DNA of 64,000 bases from Anaerolineae bacterium (GTDB lineage Bacteria; Chloroflexota; Anaerolineae; Aggregatilineales; Phototrophicaceae). The position numbers were made by a program, and so were the translations under genes. Position 1 is the first letter of the stretch; every line of letters begins with the position of its first letter. The notes under the pieces were generated by a model, which saw only the letters and a program-made list of their open reading frames with translations, was not told the DNA's origin and did not search any database. Positions 18,374 through 27,260 of the stretch are shown in pieces. The DNA lies in NCBI GenBank assembly GCA_022843745.1, contig JALHNB010000013.1:100716-164715 (forward strand), in the 5' to 3' direction.

Positions 18374-19825
18374 TTATTGCCCGATATTCCAGGGAGAACG
18401 CGACCTGCCCAACGGCGGCAAAATGATAATCGTTTTCGCTAACCCTTTTAGCTGTGCAACCGAAGCGGACTCGGCAGGTAGCACCGCATAAATGTGCAGA
18501 TTTTGCTCGGCGGTACGGCTTGCGAGATCGGGATGCGGAATACCTGTGTAACCGTCGGTGAGAATCAGCGCTCGACGCAGATGAGGCTTGGCCTCCAGTG
18601 CATGAATGAGAACGCAGTTAATATCCGTGCCACCGCTGGTGTGCAGACGGGCTTTCCGCAGTTCTTCTAACGGCATATATTCCACGTAAGTCGAAAACTG
18701 AAACACATCAGCCTGCCCACTGTTGACGTAAGGCAAAATCAGGCTCAATAAATGTGGAATGAGATGAATCATCGAGCCAGAAACGTCCAGATAGACATGC
18801 GCCTTGCTGGGTGTTTCATGGACACGCGCTCGCACCAACCCCGGTTGACTCCACAATAAGCCCTGTACACCCAAAGATTTACGCGCCGAAACCATGCGAT
18901 CACGCGCATTCGGCACAACGCCCATACCGCCGATTCCCGGCACGAGCGAACGCATCTGGCGAAGATAGCGTCCTTCCTGCGGCCCCAGGCAGCGGCGCAG
19001 CGTTCTGGCGAAGGCTCGGCGGGCTTCCTCGCTCGACGTACCAATTTTGCTGTACCAATCGGATGGTGGGCCGCCCGTGCCTCTGCCAATCATAATCGGG
19101 AATTTCGGCCATTTACCCACCAGACTTTTCATCGCGTCGGTGAACAGAGGATTTGCGACGGCCTGGCCTTCGCGCTCGGCATCCTCATGATCGCCTAAAA
19201 GCACTGGCTGAACGTAGACGACCATTTCCTGGCCCATGCCTGCCTGACGCAGCAAGTCGAGAATTTCTTCATATAGCGGATCAGCGCTCACATTTCGATT
19301 ACCTTGAGGATAGAGGCGCTCCATAATTTCGCGTGTTCCCGGCGGCCCCATCTCCTCAGTGGGGTATTCTGGATTTTCCGGCCAACCCACTGGAGGTCGC
19401 AGCAGCAGCGACGGGAACGAATCGGCGGAATTAATGGCATCAAAAAATCCCCGATATTCCGGTGCGCTGAATTGTCGGGATAACCCGGCATTGATGATCG
19501 CGTCGAAGGCGATATTGTGAATTTCCGTCACGCGGGGATAGAGCCGGGTGTGCGCGAGTATGATATGCCAGATTTCGTGCATCACCAGCAGGAATAAATG
19601 CTCATCGCGCTTGCAAAACTGCGCCACAAAATCAGGATTAATCAGCATACGTGGGCGCTGCAAGCACTCTACTGCTGCCGTGCGGATTTCGCGACTGGCT
19701 TTGACTCCTGCCAGACGGCAAAGTGTTTCCATTTCAAATGTGGCGGCGGGCAGGCAGCCGACCAACCGCGCGATAAGTTTTTGACCGTCGTCGTTGCGGT
19801 TGATGTTCATGCGGGCCTGGTTCAT
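18374..19825 (-). CDS. HExxH + VWA-like protein (DUF2201 type)
   Basis: A putative metallopeptidase-like domain followed by a von Willebrand A-like domain. HEIWH near residues 83-87 fits a zinc motif HExxH. The MIDAS-type motif YLDVSGSM is near residue 345, followed by TSGGTDIN and LILTDGYTG that complete the metal site. Such proteins occur beside MoxR AAA+ ATPases, where the ATPase is thought to remodel a client held by the VWA partner. The start ATG overlaps the previous stop (ATGA), so it is the last gene of a three-gene operon with 20520-21971 and 19822-20520. Function of the system is unknown. Confidence 0.8.
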   Translation of the reverse strand: MNQARMNINRNDDGQKLIARLVGCLPAATFEMETLCRLAGVKASREIRTAAVECLQRPRMLINPDFVAQFCKRDEHLFLLVMHEIWHIILAHTRLYPRVTEIHNIAFDAIINAGLSRQFSAPEYRGFFDAINSADSFPSLLLRPPVGWPENPEYPTEEMGPPGTREIMERLYPQGNRNVSADPLYEEILDLLRQAGMGQEMVVYVQPVLLGDHEDAEREGQAVANPLFTDAMKSLVGKWPKFPIMIGRGTGGPPSDWYSKIGTSSEEARRAFARTLRRCLGPQEGRYLRQMRSLVPGIGGMGVVPNARDRMVSARKSLGVQGLLWSQPGLVRARVHETPSKAHVYLDVSGSMIHLIPHLLSLILPYVNSGQADVFQFSTYVEYMPLEELRKARLHTSGGTDINCVLIHALEAKPHLRRALILTDGYTGIPHPDLASRTAEQNLHIYAVLPAESASVAQLKGLAKTIIILPPLGRSRSPWNIGQ

Positions 19826-20520
19826 TCCTCAATATCCTCATCTGGCTTGGCTTCTTCAGGGATCAGTTCCTCAAAATAGCCACTGCTTTGAACAAGTTTG
19901 ACCAGGCGCACATCGTCAGTAATCAGTGCGCGTTCGAGATAGGCCTGCTCAAGCGCTAAAGGTGCGCGTGGTTGCAGGAGATTCGTTCGCGAACGCCCCA
20001 GAACATTCAGAACCAGTAGGGGATCAAGCGCCCGCAGGCATAGGGGTTTCACATTCGCGATCTTCGCATGTGTCTGAATAACCTGCCGGCTATCCTGGAC
20101 CCAGGGCGAAACCAGAATCGCGCCTTTGAGATCATAGCTTGCCCAGGTTGTCTCAAGGCTGGCGACTAAGGTGTTCATCGCGTCCTTGTTTTTCTCAATC
20201 GAGTGAATAATAGCTTCATAGGTGCCAGTGTTTTCAGCCAGATCACTGCCGAGAATACGCTGTAATGAGCCGCCAAGTCCTTCCAACGAAAAGCGAACAA
20301 CCGTCATGTTATATGGCAGAATCTCCCATGTGGTACGTGCTGGCCCAAAACGTGATGCCAGAGTTGAGCCGGGTGTGTAGGGCGGGCGGGGTGGCGGTGT
20401 CGGGCGTGTGGGCGGTGCTGACAATCCGCCAGGGCGACTAGCGCCGGGTAATGTCCCCGGAGGCCGCGAACCGGATTGAGTACCAAAAGGACTGGAAGGC
20501 GTATTCGGTTTTTGAGTCAT
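19822..20520 (-). CDS. Proline-rich N-terminus, conserved hypothetical, middle gene of MoxR/VWA operon
   Basis: A 232-residue protein that I do not recognise. The first 65 residues are Pro/Gly/Ser/Thr-rich and likely disordered. The rest (WEILPYNMTVVRFSLEGLGGSLQRIL and onward) looks like an alpha/beta domain, possibly carrying a ligand or client site, and ends with an acidic tail. I place the start at the ATG at 20520, which overlaps the MoxR stop as TAATG; an in-frame extension upstream would run through the MoxR gene and is unlikely. Tight coupling on both sides suggests it is an adaptor or third subunit of the complex. Confidence 0.7.
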   Translation of the reverse strand: MTQKPNTPSSPFGTQSGSRPPGTLPGASRPGGLSAPPTRPTPPPRPPYTPGSTLASRFGPARTTWEILPYNMTVVRFSLEGLGGSLQRILGSDLAENTGTYEAIIHSIEKNKDAMNTLVASLETTWASYDLKGAILVSPWVQDSRQVIQTHAKIANVKPLCLRALDPLLVLNVLGRSRTNLLQPRAPLALEQAYLERALITDDVRLVKLVQSSGYFEELIPEEAKPDEDIEE

Positions 20521-21971
20521 TATTGCGCATCCTTGATTCCAAATTGATTGAGATCGGTACGGAAGCGTTTGAGCGCGTCTTCCCAATTTTCGTTCAGCCA
20601 AAAATCGGGATAGCCGCTGAGGATGTAATTGCGTTCCAGGCGGATGCGCATATTCGGTTTATCATCCAGCGTGTTGAGCCAGGTATTAATCTCTTGCCAT
20701 GCTTCCTGACCGGGGCCAGCCTGAATAGCTACTGACATGACGCGCGGTTCCAGTACACGGCCTGCGAACTGTGCTAACGGCTCCCATGCGGCAGATGTCA
20801 GGTTGCGGCGCTCACGGAAAGAGAGAAAAATCGCCGTTGCCAATCCCACCCGACGCGCATCCGATGTTTCGTTGCCGAGTGCCTGGGTGATAAGTTGCGA
20901 AATTTTTGCATCATCAATATTCAATTGGTCAGCTAGGATAACGCGCTGTATAAGGTCAGGCTCACCAAAGACCTGTCGGAGTTCGTCATCGTCGTCGAGG
21001 ACGGAAATTTCCCACGCCTGTTTATGAGTCGCGACGACTGTCGCCAATGAGGGTGGGACTTCAGCGGCATTTTCTGGAAGGCAGTACGTCAGCGCGATTT
21101 CGGCGCTGTATTCCAGGTCAGCATCCTCACCTTCGAGTACCAACCGCGCCGCGTGAACCGCGACAATCGAACGGGCTAACATGCGCGCTCGACGTGGACT
21201 TTGTGGCAGCTTGGCCTGTTCGAGCAGATCGACTACATAAATGACATAATCGCCTAACCAGGATTCCATCTCGGCCTCAAGTGAGGGGATGAGCTTTGCG
21301 CAGCGCTCGACATACTCCATCAGCGGATAATCCGCCAGCACGGTTGCGAGGTCTTCGTCCGAAAGGCCGCCCGCGTCTTTCCATGCGATCAGGCTGCGCC
21401 GATCTTGTTTGCTAAGGTTATTCCAGTTAGGAACAGACACGACAAATGGAAAACGATCCGCCAGCGCTGGGTCTAATGGCTCAGAGCCGACATAGTATTT
21501 CCCAGAGGTGCCATTGGTATCATCTGGGGCGGGTGGATTCATTGCTGCCCATCGATAGCGCAGCTTATCGAGAAAGATGCCGCTGACCCGCTTTTCATGG
21601 ACAATTGGAAAGAGCTTATTTTGCAGATCGGATCGGCAGCGCGAGATTTCGTCAAAAAAGACAAATTCTGCATCCCAGATCGAGCCGGGTGTCGCTACAA
21701 AGCGCAGCTTTTCGCCTGCTTCGTCTGGCAACGGGATACCTACCAGATCATCATAATTAATGAGTGAGGCGTTGTAGTGACGCATGGACATTGCGAGCGC
21801 GGCGGAGATGCGCTCGACGAGGAGCGATTTGGCAGTGCCGTGCGGGCCAACCAGCAGCAGAGGCGCTTCGGTGGCGAGTGCGGCGAGAATGATTGGATCG
21901 AGATGTCCCCATCCCTGAATACCCAGTGTTTTGACAATATCGAAATGAACAGCTTGCTTCTGGTCAACCAT
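20520..21971 (-). CDS. MoxR-family AAA+ ATPase
   Basis: AAA+ chaperone-like ATPase of the MoxR/NorQ/CoxD group. Walker A is GPHGTAKS near residue 41, Walker B is FVFFDEISRCRSDLQNKLF near 107-125, and the arginine-finger region is PLDPALADRFPF. A C-terminal helical lid and an additional 200-residue domain follow, giving 483 residues, longer than a minimal MoxR (about 320). It heads an operon with a Pro-rich protein and an HExxH/VWA protein, the usual MoxR partner type. Client unknown. Confidence 0.87.
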   Translation of the reverse strand: MVDQKQAVHFDIVKTLGIQGWGHLDPIILAALATEAPLLLVGPHGTAKSLLVERISAALAMSMRHYNASLINYDDLVGIPLPDEAGEKLRFVATPGSIWDAEFVFFDEISRCRSDLQNKLFPIVHEKRVSGIFLDKLRYRWAAMNPPAPDDTNGTSGKYYVGSEPLDPALADRFPFVVSVPNWNNLSKQDRRSLIAWKDAGGLSDEDLATVLADYPLMEYVERCAKLIPSLEAEMESWLGDYVIYVVDLLEQAKLPQSPRRARMLARSIVAVHAARLVLEGEDADLEYSAEIALTYCLPENAAEVPPSLATVVATHKQAWEISVLDDDDELRQVFGEPDLIQRVILADQLNIDDAKISQLITQALGNETSDARRVGLATAIFLSFRERRNLTSAAWEPLAQFAGRVLEPRVMSVAIQAGPGQEAWQEINTWLNTLDDKPNMRIRLERNYILSGYPDFWLNENWEDALKRFRTDLNQFGIKDAQ

Positions 21972-22260
21972 AGTTCTTTATCCTATGTCTAGTTGCTGCT
22001 GTCGTAACTTATTATAGCGCACCAATAGCCCGATTCATGTGTAACTGTACATATATCTTATGGAAATTGTTCGGGAATTGTAAATGCGCACTCGGTACTA
22101 GCATCTTTTCATACGGTCAACATCCATCCCAAATGTTAATGAGTTGTTATGAAGGTTAGCATCGGTCAGTCTATATGTAAGCCCCCATATAAGCGGGGTT
22201 CTCCCGAACAAATGAGCCTTTAACTTGGAATTCCTCGTCAGGCTGGTTATGATGATGAAT
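21972..22260. other. Non-coding spacer, upstream of two divergent operons
   Basis: About 290 AT-rich bases between the minus-strand MoxR operon and the plus-strand tandem repeats. A short hairpin, CCCCCATATAAGCGGGG (22183-22199), is visible. I see no ORF with a ribosome-binding site, no tRNA and no recognisable riboswitch. It must hold the MoxR operon promoter. Confidence 0.5.
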
Positions 22261-22388
22261 GAATATTGTTCAGATCATCACTAGAAGACGGATAAATATT
22301 GTTCAGATCATCGCTAGAAGACAGATAAATATTGTCAGGTCATCATTGAAGATGAAATAAATATTGTTCAGGTCGTCATAGAAAAAGC
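22261..22388. repeat. Four tandem 33-bp repeats upstream of the hydrolase-ligase gene
   Basis: Copies begin at 22261, 22294, 22327 and 22359, each starting AATATTGTTCAGATCATC with small changes (copy 3 lacks one T, so its period is 32). The second half of each unit contains GAAGA. The array ends eight bases before the start codon at 22396. The regular spacing of about three helical turns and the location suggest operator sites for a DNA-binding regulator, or a slipped-strand variable promoter. Unlike CRISPR there are no unique spacers. Confidence 0.85.
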
Positions 22389-22395
22389 TTATTTG

Positions 22396-24882
22396 ATGAA
22401 GAAAAAATTACGTGGCATCAAGCGCGATTTTATCCAGCTAGATTTCAGCCTCTACCGGGTCGATGTGCCTATTCGCGGCCTGCCGGATGCCTCCTTGAGT
22501 GTCATCGACCTCTGGCCGGAAGCGGTTGATCGAACCATCGTGTTCGTGCATGGTTATGCGGGATGTGCTGAAACGTGGGAATATCAGATCAATCATTTCG
22601 CCAATAAATACCGGGTTGTCGTGCCAGATTTGCGCGGGCATGGGCAAAGCGATGCTCCCTATACGAAATACACCATGTCCGAGATGGTCGAAGATTTGCA
22701 ATCCATCGTTGACACGCTTAAATTGCCCGAAAAATTCATCCTGGTCGGTCACTCGTTCGGCGGCGCGATCTGCGTAGAATATGCCAACGCCCACCCCGAG
22801 CGTCTGGAACGTCTGGTTTTGATCGCGACAGCGGGTGAATATCCGCTTCCGAAAATCATGAATTGGGTGTTTCGAATTCCGACGGCTTTTTTTCGCCCAT
22901 TCTGGCCGTATCGCCCGCGTTGGAACGCCGAAATCCACGTCATGAAGCGGATGATGATGAACAATCTGCAAAAATGGCAGGGTTGGTCACTGCTGCGCAA
23001 TATCACGATGCCCTCATTGGTGATTACCGGTGAGCGTGACAACTATTTTCCGCGTTATGTATTTGATGATGTCGGCAAGATGGTACCGAACGCCGAGTTA
23101 TATGATGTGGGTTCCGCCAAGCATAAAGTCCAATTGGAACGACATGAGGCCGTGAACCGCGCTATTGAACGCTTCGTAGGTGACGGGCAGGGCAGCTCAT
23201 GGCGCATGAAAAGTGTTCATCTCACAAATCCCCGCCCCTGGTTGGCGAGTTATAGCAAAGAGACTCCGCAGACGATTCCCATTCCGCGACAACCGCTATA
23301 TAAATTTCTCGAAAGCGCGGCGGATAATCTGCCGAAGCGAACCGCTGTGATTTTCTACGGCAGCGAATTGAGCTATCAGCAGTTGAACGAGCAGAGCAAC
23401 CAATTTGCTCACGCCTTGAAAAATTTAGGCATTCAACAGGGCGAACGGGTGATGCTGGTGTTGCCCAACACGCCGCAGATGGTGATCGCCTATTACGGTG
23501 TATTGAAAATCGGCGCTGTCGTCGTGCTGCCTAACCCGGATGCCGATGCCGCCGGAATTATCGGGCAGATTCGGAATACGGAGGCGAAAGCCGTCGTCAT
23601 GCTGCGCCCCTATGTTGAATTGGCGCACACTGTCCGCGCTCATACCTCAGTCGAAACAATCATTTTTGCCGATATTGCAAATGTCGTCTCGCCTGCTATC
23701 CATAAGCGGCTTACGGGAAAAGACGTTGCCAGCGCCGACGATTCTGAAAAATCAGGCCGCCTTATGCCGGATTTGATGCGCGATCAGCCTGTCACTCCGC
23801 CGGGTGTGGATGTTTCCAGCCGCGATCTGGCGGCGATTGTCTTTACCAGCGGCACAACCGACGAGCCAAAAGGTGTTTGCCTGACTCACGCGAATCTGGT
23901 CGCCAACGCGCTCCAAACTCGGCACTGGATTCCCGATTTACTTTATGGGCAGGAAACTTTCCTCTCGGTGCTGCCGTTCATGCACAGCTACGGCATGACA
24001 GGCGCGATGAACGTGCCAATTGCGATGGCCGCAACCATTGTCCTGCTGCCGGTGTTTGAGTTGCAACAGGTGTTGGAGCATATCAAAAAATATAAGCCAA
24101 CCGTGTTTCCCGGCGTTCCTTCGATTTATAACGCCATCAACAATGCGCCGGATGTGCGCTCCTATGGGCTGGCGACGATCAAAGCCTGTATTAGCGGGGC
24201 AGCGCCTTTGCCTGTTGAAGTTCAGGAAAAATTCGAGAAATTGACGCGCGGACGGCTGGTCGAGGGCTATGGTTTGACCGAAAGTTCACCCGTGACTCAC
24301 GCGAATCCGCTGTATGGTGTGCGCAAAGTCGGCTCAATCGGCGTTCCGCTGCCGAATACCGATGCCAAAATTGTCGATCTGGCGACGGGCGAAGATATGC
24401 CCATCGGACAAATTGGCGAACTGTTGGTGCGCGGGCCGCAGGTGATGCAGGGCTACTGGGGACAGACTAATTCGGATGAAATGGAATCCGTGTTGAAAGA
24501 TGGATGGTTGTATACGGGCGATGTGGCGGTCATGGATGACGATGGCTATTTTCAGATCATCAGCCGCAAGCGTGACACGATCATGGCCGGGAATTACAGC
24601 GTTTACCCGCGTGACATCGAAGAAGTGTTGTACGAAAACAGCAAAGTGATGGAAGTCGCCGTTGTTGGCATTGCCACTGCGGAAAGCGGTCAAAAGGTCA
24701 AGGCGTTTGTCGTGCCGCGTCCAGGGACAACGCTTTCGAAAGAAGAGCTGCTCGATCTCTGCCGCCGCCGTCTGGAAGCCTATGCCGTACCCTGGGACAT
24801 CGAATTTCGCGAGAGCTTGCCTAAGTCATTTGTTGGCAAAGTGTTGCGCCGCCTGCTGATCGAGGAGCCAAAGCCGGAATAG
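22396..24882 (+). CDS. Alpha/beta hydrolase fused to AMP-forming acyl-CoA synthetase
   Basis: Two enzymes in one 828-residue chain. Residues about 20-265 are an alpha/beta hydrolase: oxyanion motif VHGYAGCAETW near 50, nucleophile serine in LVGHSFGG near 116-123. Residues about 290-828 are an ANL-superfamily ligase: YQQLNEQSNQFAHAL, phosphate loop IVFTSGTTDEPKG near 481-493, GYGLTESSPVTHAN near 622, YTGDVA near 705 and the C-terminal catalytic lysine in KSFVGKVLRR. A hydrolase could free a fatty acid that the ligase then activates to acyl-CoA. I use ATG 22396 rather than TTG 22393. It shares a direction with the patatin gene 75 bases downstream, also a lipid enzyme. Confidence 0.87.
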   Translation: MKKKLRGIKRDFIQLDFSLYRVDVPIRGLPDASLSVIDLWPEAVDRTIVFVHGYAGCAETWEYQINHFANKYRVVVPDLRGHGQSDAPYTKYTMSEMVEDLQSIVDTLKLPEKFILVGHSFGGAICVEYANAHPERLERLVLIATAGEYPLPKIMNWVFRIPTAFFRPFWPYRPRWNAEIHVMKRMMMNNLQKWQGWSLLRNITMPSLVITGERDNYFPRYVFDDVGKMVPNAELYDVGSAKHKVQLERHEAVNRAIERFVGDGQGSSWRMKSVHLTNPRPWLASYSKETPQTIPIPRQPLYKFLESAADNLPKRTAVIFYGSELSYQQLNEQSNQFAHALKNLGIQQGERVMLVLPNTPQMVIAYYGVLKIGAVVVLPNPDADAAGIIGQIRNTEAKAVVMLRPYVELAHTVRAHTSVETIIFADIANVVSPAIHKRLTGKDVASADDSEKSGRLMPDLMRDQPVTPPGVDVSSRDLAAIVFTSGTTDEPKGVCLTHANLVANALQTRHWIPDLLYGQETFLSVLPFMHSYGMTGAMNVPIAMAATIVLLPVFELQQVLEHIKKYKPTVFPGVPSIYNAINNAPDVRSYGLATIKACISGAAPLPVEVQEKFEKLTRGRLVEGYGLTESSPVTHANPLYGVRKVGSIGVPLPNTDAKIVDLATGEDMPIGQIGELLVRGPQVMQGYWGQTNSDEMESVLKDGWLYTGDVAVMDDDGYFQIISRKRDTIMAGNYSVYPRDIEEVLYENSKVMEVAVVGIATAESGQKVKAFVVPRPGTTLSKEELLDLCRRRLEAYAVPWDIEFRESLPKSFVGKVLRRLLIEEPKPE

Positions 24883-24957
24883 GGTGTAATTATTGTAGGG
24901 ATGATCCGGCGGGTCGCCAACTGTTGTATATCTTGACAGATTGAAGGAGATCGAAGA

Positions 24958-25809
24958 ATGCCACCTAAAATTGGCCTTGTATTAGGCGGTGGGGGAAGTC
25001 GAGGTGTTGCTCATATCGGCGTGCTGCAAGTCCTCGTCCGCGAACAAATACCGATAGACCTCATTATTGGGACGAGCATGGGCGCGATTGTTGGCGCGTT
25101 GTTCGCGTTCGGCATCTCCCCGGCAGATCTCGAAGGTTACTTCTCGAAGTGGCAGGGCAACACGCTTTTTAGCATGAATTTGTTCAGTGCCCGCGCCCGA
25201 CAGCGCGTGGTTGAGGAACAGCTTGAAACCGTCCTGAAGGGCAAAACCTTTGCCGATCTCAAAATTCCGACGGCGGTGATGGCTGTCGATATGCTCACCG
25301 GACGCGAAGTAGCTTTAAGCGAAGGGCTAATTACGCCTGCTTTACTGGCTAGCAGCGCCGTTCCCGCTGTTTTTCCCACCGTCGAGATTGACGGAATGCA
25401 GCTTGCCGATGGCGGCGTGATCGACAGTCTCTCAACCCATGTCGCATTTGCCCAGGGTGCGGAAAAAGTGATCGCCGTTGATATTTACCCGCAGCTTGAG
25501 CAGAACGGCTGGTCAGATCCACTTGGGGCGATTATGGGGGTTGAACTGCCATTTAACTTGCTGGCTTCCAACCCCATTTCAAAATCGCCGAGTATGGTGT
25601 CATCGCTGTGGCGCTCAATCCGCATCATGACCTGGAATCTGCACGCCACGCGCATCTCCGCGCACCCACCGGATGTGCTGCTGCGCCCGGATGTCGGCAA
25701 ATACGGCTCGCTCGATTTTAAGGATTTCAAATCGCCTCTTGCCGCTGGTATCGCCGAAGCCGAGCGCTGCCTGCCACAGCTCAAAGCACTCTTAGTAGGG
25801 CGCGTATAA
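24958..25809 (+). CDS. Patatin-like phospholipase
   Basis: Serine/aspartate-dyad lipase of the RssA/patatin group. The oxyanion glycine-rich loop is LVLGGGGSRGVAHIGVL near residues 8-24, the nucleophile serine lies in IGTSMGAIVG, and the catalytic aspartate in LADGGVIDSLS. The length of 283 residues is typical, and no signal peptide is present, so it is cytoplasmic or membrane-associated. A good AAGGAG site precedes ATG 24958. It probably releases fatty acids from phospholipids, which suits the acyl-CoA synthetase fusion just upstream. Confidence 0.9.
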   Translation: MPPKIGLVLGGGGSRGVAHIGVLQVLVREQIPIDLIIGTSMGAIVGALFAFGISPADLEGYFSKWQGNTLFSMNLFSARARQRVVEEQLETVLKGKTFADLKIPTAVMAVDMLTGREVALSEGLITPALLASSAVPAVFPTVEIDGMQLADGGVIDSLSTHVAFAQGAEKVIAVDIYPQLEQNGWSDPLGAIMGVELPFNLLASNPISKSPSMVSSLWRSIRIMTWNLHATRISAHPPDVLLRPDVGKYGSLDFKDFKSPLAAGIAEAERCLPQLKALLVGRV

Positions 25810-25813
25810 CTTT

Positions 25814-25910
25814 GACGCAAAGGCGCAGAGAACGCTAAGAAACGCGAAGTTTTTATCGTTCTCTGTGCCCTCTGTGTCTGAGCGCAGCCTCCCTGTGGGA
25901 CTGTGGTTCC
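25814..25910. repeat. ACGCAAAG/CACAGAG-family imperfect inverted repeat
   Basis: The left arm is ACGCAAAGGCGCAGAGAACG (from 25815) and on to 25849; the right arm is GTTCTCTGTGCCCTCTGTGT (from 25858) and on. The arms pair imperfectly, as in the copies at 47497, 53913 and 54911. It fills the gap between the convergent patatin and PHP genes. Confidence 0.65.
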
Positions 25911-25913
25911 AAT

Positions 25914-26816
25914 TTAAAACCAGATCGGATTTGACCAGGCGCGTTTGCCATTCGCATCACGCACGGTGACACGGCAATATGGGCTGTCAAAATTGCTGAT
26001 GTCCAGCGTAGCCTCGCGGATGCCGTTACCCCAGGCGGTTCGTGATGTGTAGGCCGTTCCAGTGACGAAAATCCGGCTGGCGGGTGAACATTTCACGGTG
26101 ACTTTGTTGCCGGGTTCAAGCTGAACATCAAAAATCTGTGGCCCTGTGCTGGAATAAGAGTGACCATCTTTCAAGGCTTCCAATAGCGCATCCGGCTCAA
26201 GCGCCTCGCTTTTCACGTAGACCCAGCCGATAGCCGCGTCATAACGATCCGGGTTGAAATGCGCGTCGTCGGTGGCGCAGGCGAAATAACGATGACCGCG
26301 TTCGAGCAGCATTTCCAGCATGTACCAGCTATCTGCACGATCGTTGTGATCTTCCGACGTGCCATTATAAATTTCAATGGCGTGAGCAGGCCCAAGTGAG
26401 AGGGCATCGGTTTCGGTCAGGTTGTACCAATAGGGATGAGCGACAGCGACATAAGCGCCCGCTGCCATCGCCCGCGCTGCGATCTGTGGGCCAGTTTCGC
26501 CCTCGGTTGGCTGCGCGAAATTGAACGGCAGGCCGACGGAGAGAATATGCCATAAGCGCCCAAGCTCGGTTTGCCCCGAATGCAGCTCCGCGCCGATGAT
26601 GGTTGTAAAATCATCCGTCCGATAGGGGCGCGTATCGGAGATCGGGAAATTATAGGCTTTGAGAAAATGGTCGGTGAGCGCGATGAAATCATAGCCGCAG
26701 TTGCGGTAAAACTCACACACTTTGTCGGGCGCGAGATGCCCATCGGAGAGGGTGGAATGCGTGTGGAGATTGCCCCGGTAAAATTTGCCGGGTTTATCAA
26801 ATGGGAGATTTTGCAT
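25914..26816 (-). CDS. PHP-domain metal-dependent phosphoesterase
   Basis: Member of the polymerase-and-histidinol-phosphatase family. The metal motif HTHSTLSDGHLAPDKVCEFY lies near residues 19-38, followed by DFIALTDHF near 44-52 and VAVAHPYWYN near 125-134, which together supply the histidine and aspartate ligands. The C-terminal quarter is beta-rich and similar to an Ig-like accessory domain. Length 300. It is the last gene of the minus-strand rhamnose operon, though its role there is not obvious. The substrate is unknown. Confidence 0.82.
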   Translation of the reverse strand: MQNLPFDKPGKFYRGNLHTHSTLSDGHLAPDKVCEFYRNCGYDFIALTDHFLKAYNFPISDTRPYRTDDFTTIIGAELHSGQTELGRLWHILSVGLPFNFAQPTEGETGPQIAARAMAAGAYVAVAHPYWYNLTETDALSLGPAHAIEIYNGTSEDHNDRADSWYMLEMLLERGHRYFACATDDAHFNPDRYDAAIGWVYVKSEALEPDALLEALKDGHSYSSTGPQIFDVQLEPGNKVTVKCSPASRIFVTGTAYTSRTAWGNGIREATLDISNFDSPYCRVTVRDANGKRAWSNPIWF

Positions 26817-26838
26817 GTGATTTTGCCTCGTGATACGG

Positions 26839-27258
26839 TCAGTTATTTATTCGCTCAAGTGTAATCGCATATTCCGAAAATCCTAGAGCCTTCCAGAAAT
26901 CAGCCCCGCGTTGGTTATGCACCAGAACATCGAGCGTGATCCGCGCGTCCGGCGGCCAGGTTTCAGCCATCAGGATTTGAATCGCGTCCCTGCCAATGCC
27001 TTGCCGCCGATGGTCACGACTGACAAAAAATTGGCGCAAATAAACGCCACCTTCAACAGGACGATAGAGCGCATAAGCGACAACCTGGTCGCCATTTTCG
27101 AAGATGGCCGCTGTGTAATCATCTTCCAAAAGCCCACGCATCCGGCTTTCGAGCTGTTCCATCGTCAAATTCCAGCGACTTTGCTCATCCTCACGGAGAT
27201 GCTCATTCATCCGCGCCAGCAGCGGAATATCCGACAGCGTCGCGATTCGATAACGCAC
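26839..27258 (-). CDS. GNAT-family N-acetyltransferase
   Basis: Acetyl-CoA-dependent acetyltransferase. The coenzyme A pyrophosphate loop is HRRQGIGRDA near residues 84-93, and the C-terminal ADFWKALGFSEYAITLERI is the usual GNAT end. Length 139 is compact. Its start is two bases from the end of the aldolase gene, so it belongs to the rhamnose operon. Substrate unknown. Confidence 0.85.
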   Translation of the reverse strand: MRYRIATLSDIPLLARMNEHLREDEQSRWNLTMEQLESRMRGLLEDDYTAAIFENGDQVVAYALYRPVEGGVYLRQFFVSRDHRRQGIGRDAIQILMAETWPPDARITLDVLVHNQRGADFWKALGFSEYAITLERINN

Positions 27259-27260
27259 GT

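Noticed and set aside
22261..22388. Possible CRISPR array
   Set aside because: The repeats are directly abutting with no unique spacers and no cas genes are nearby.
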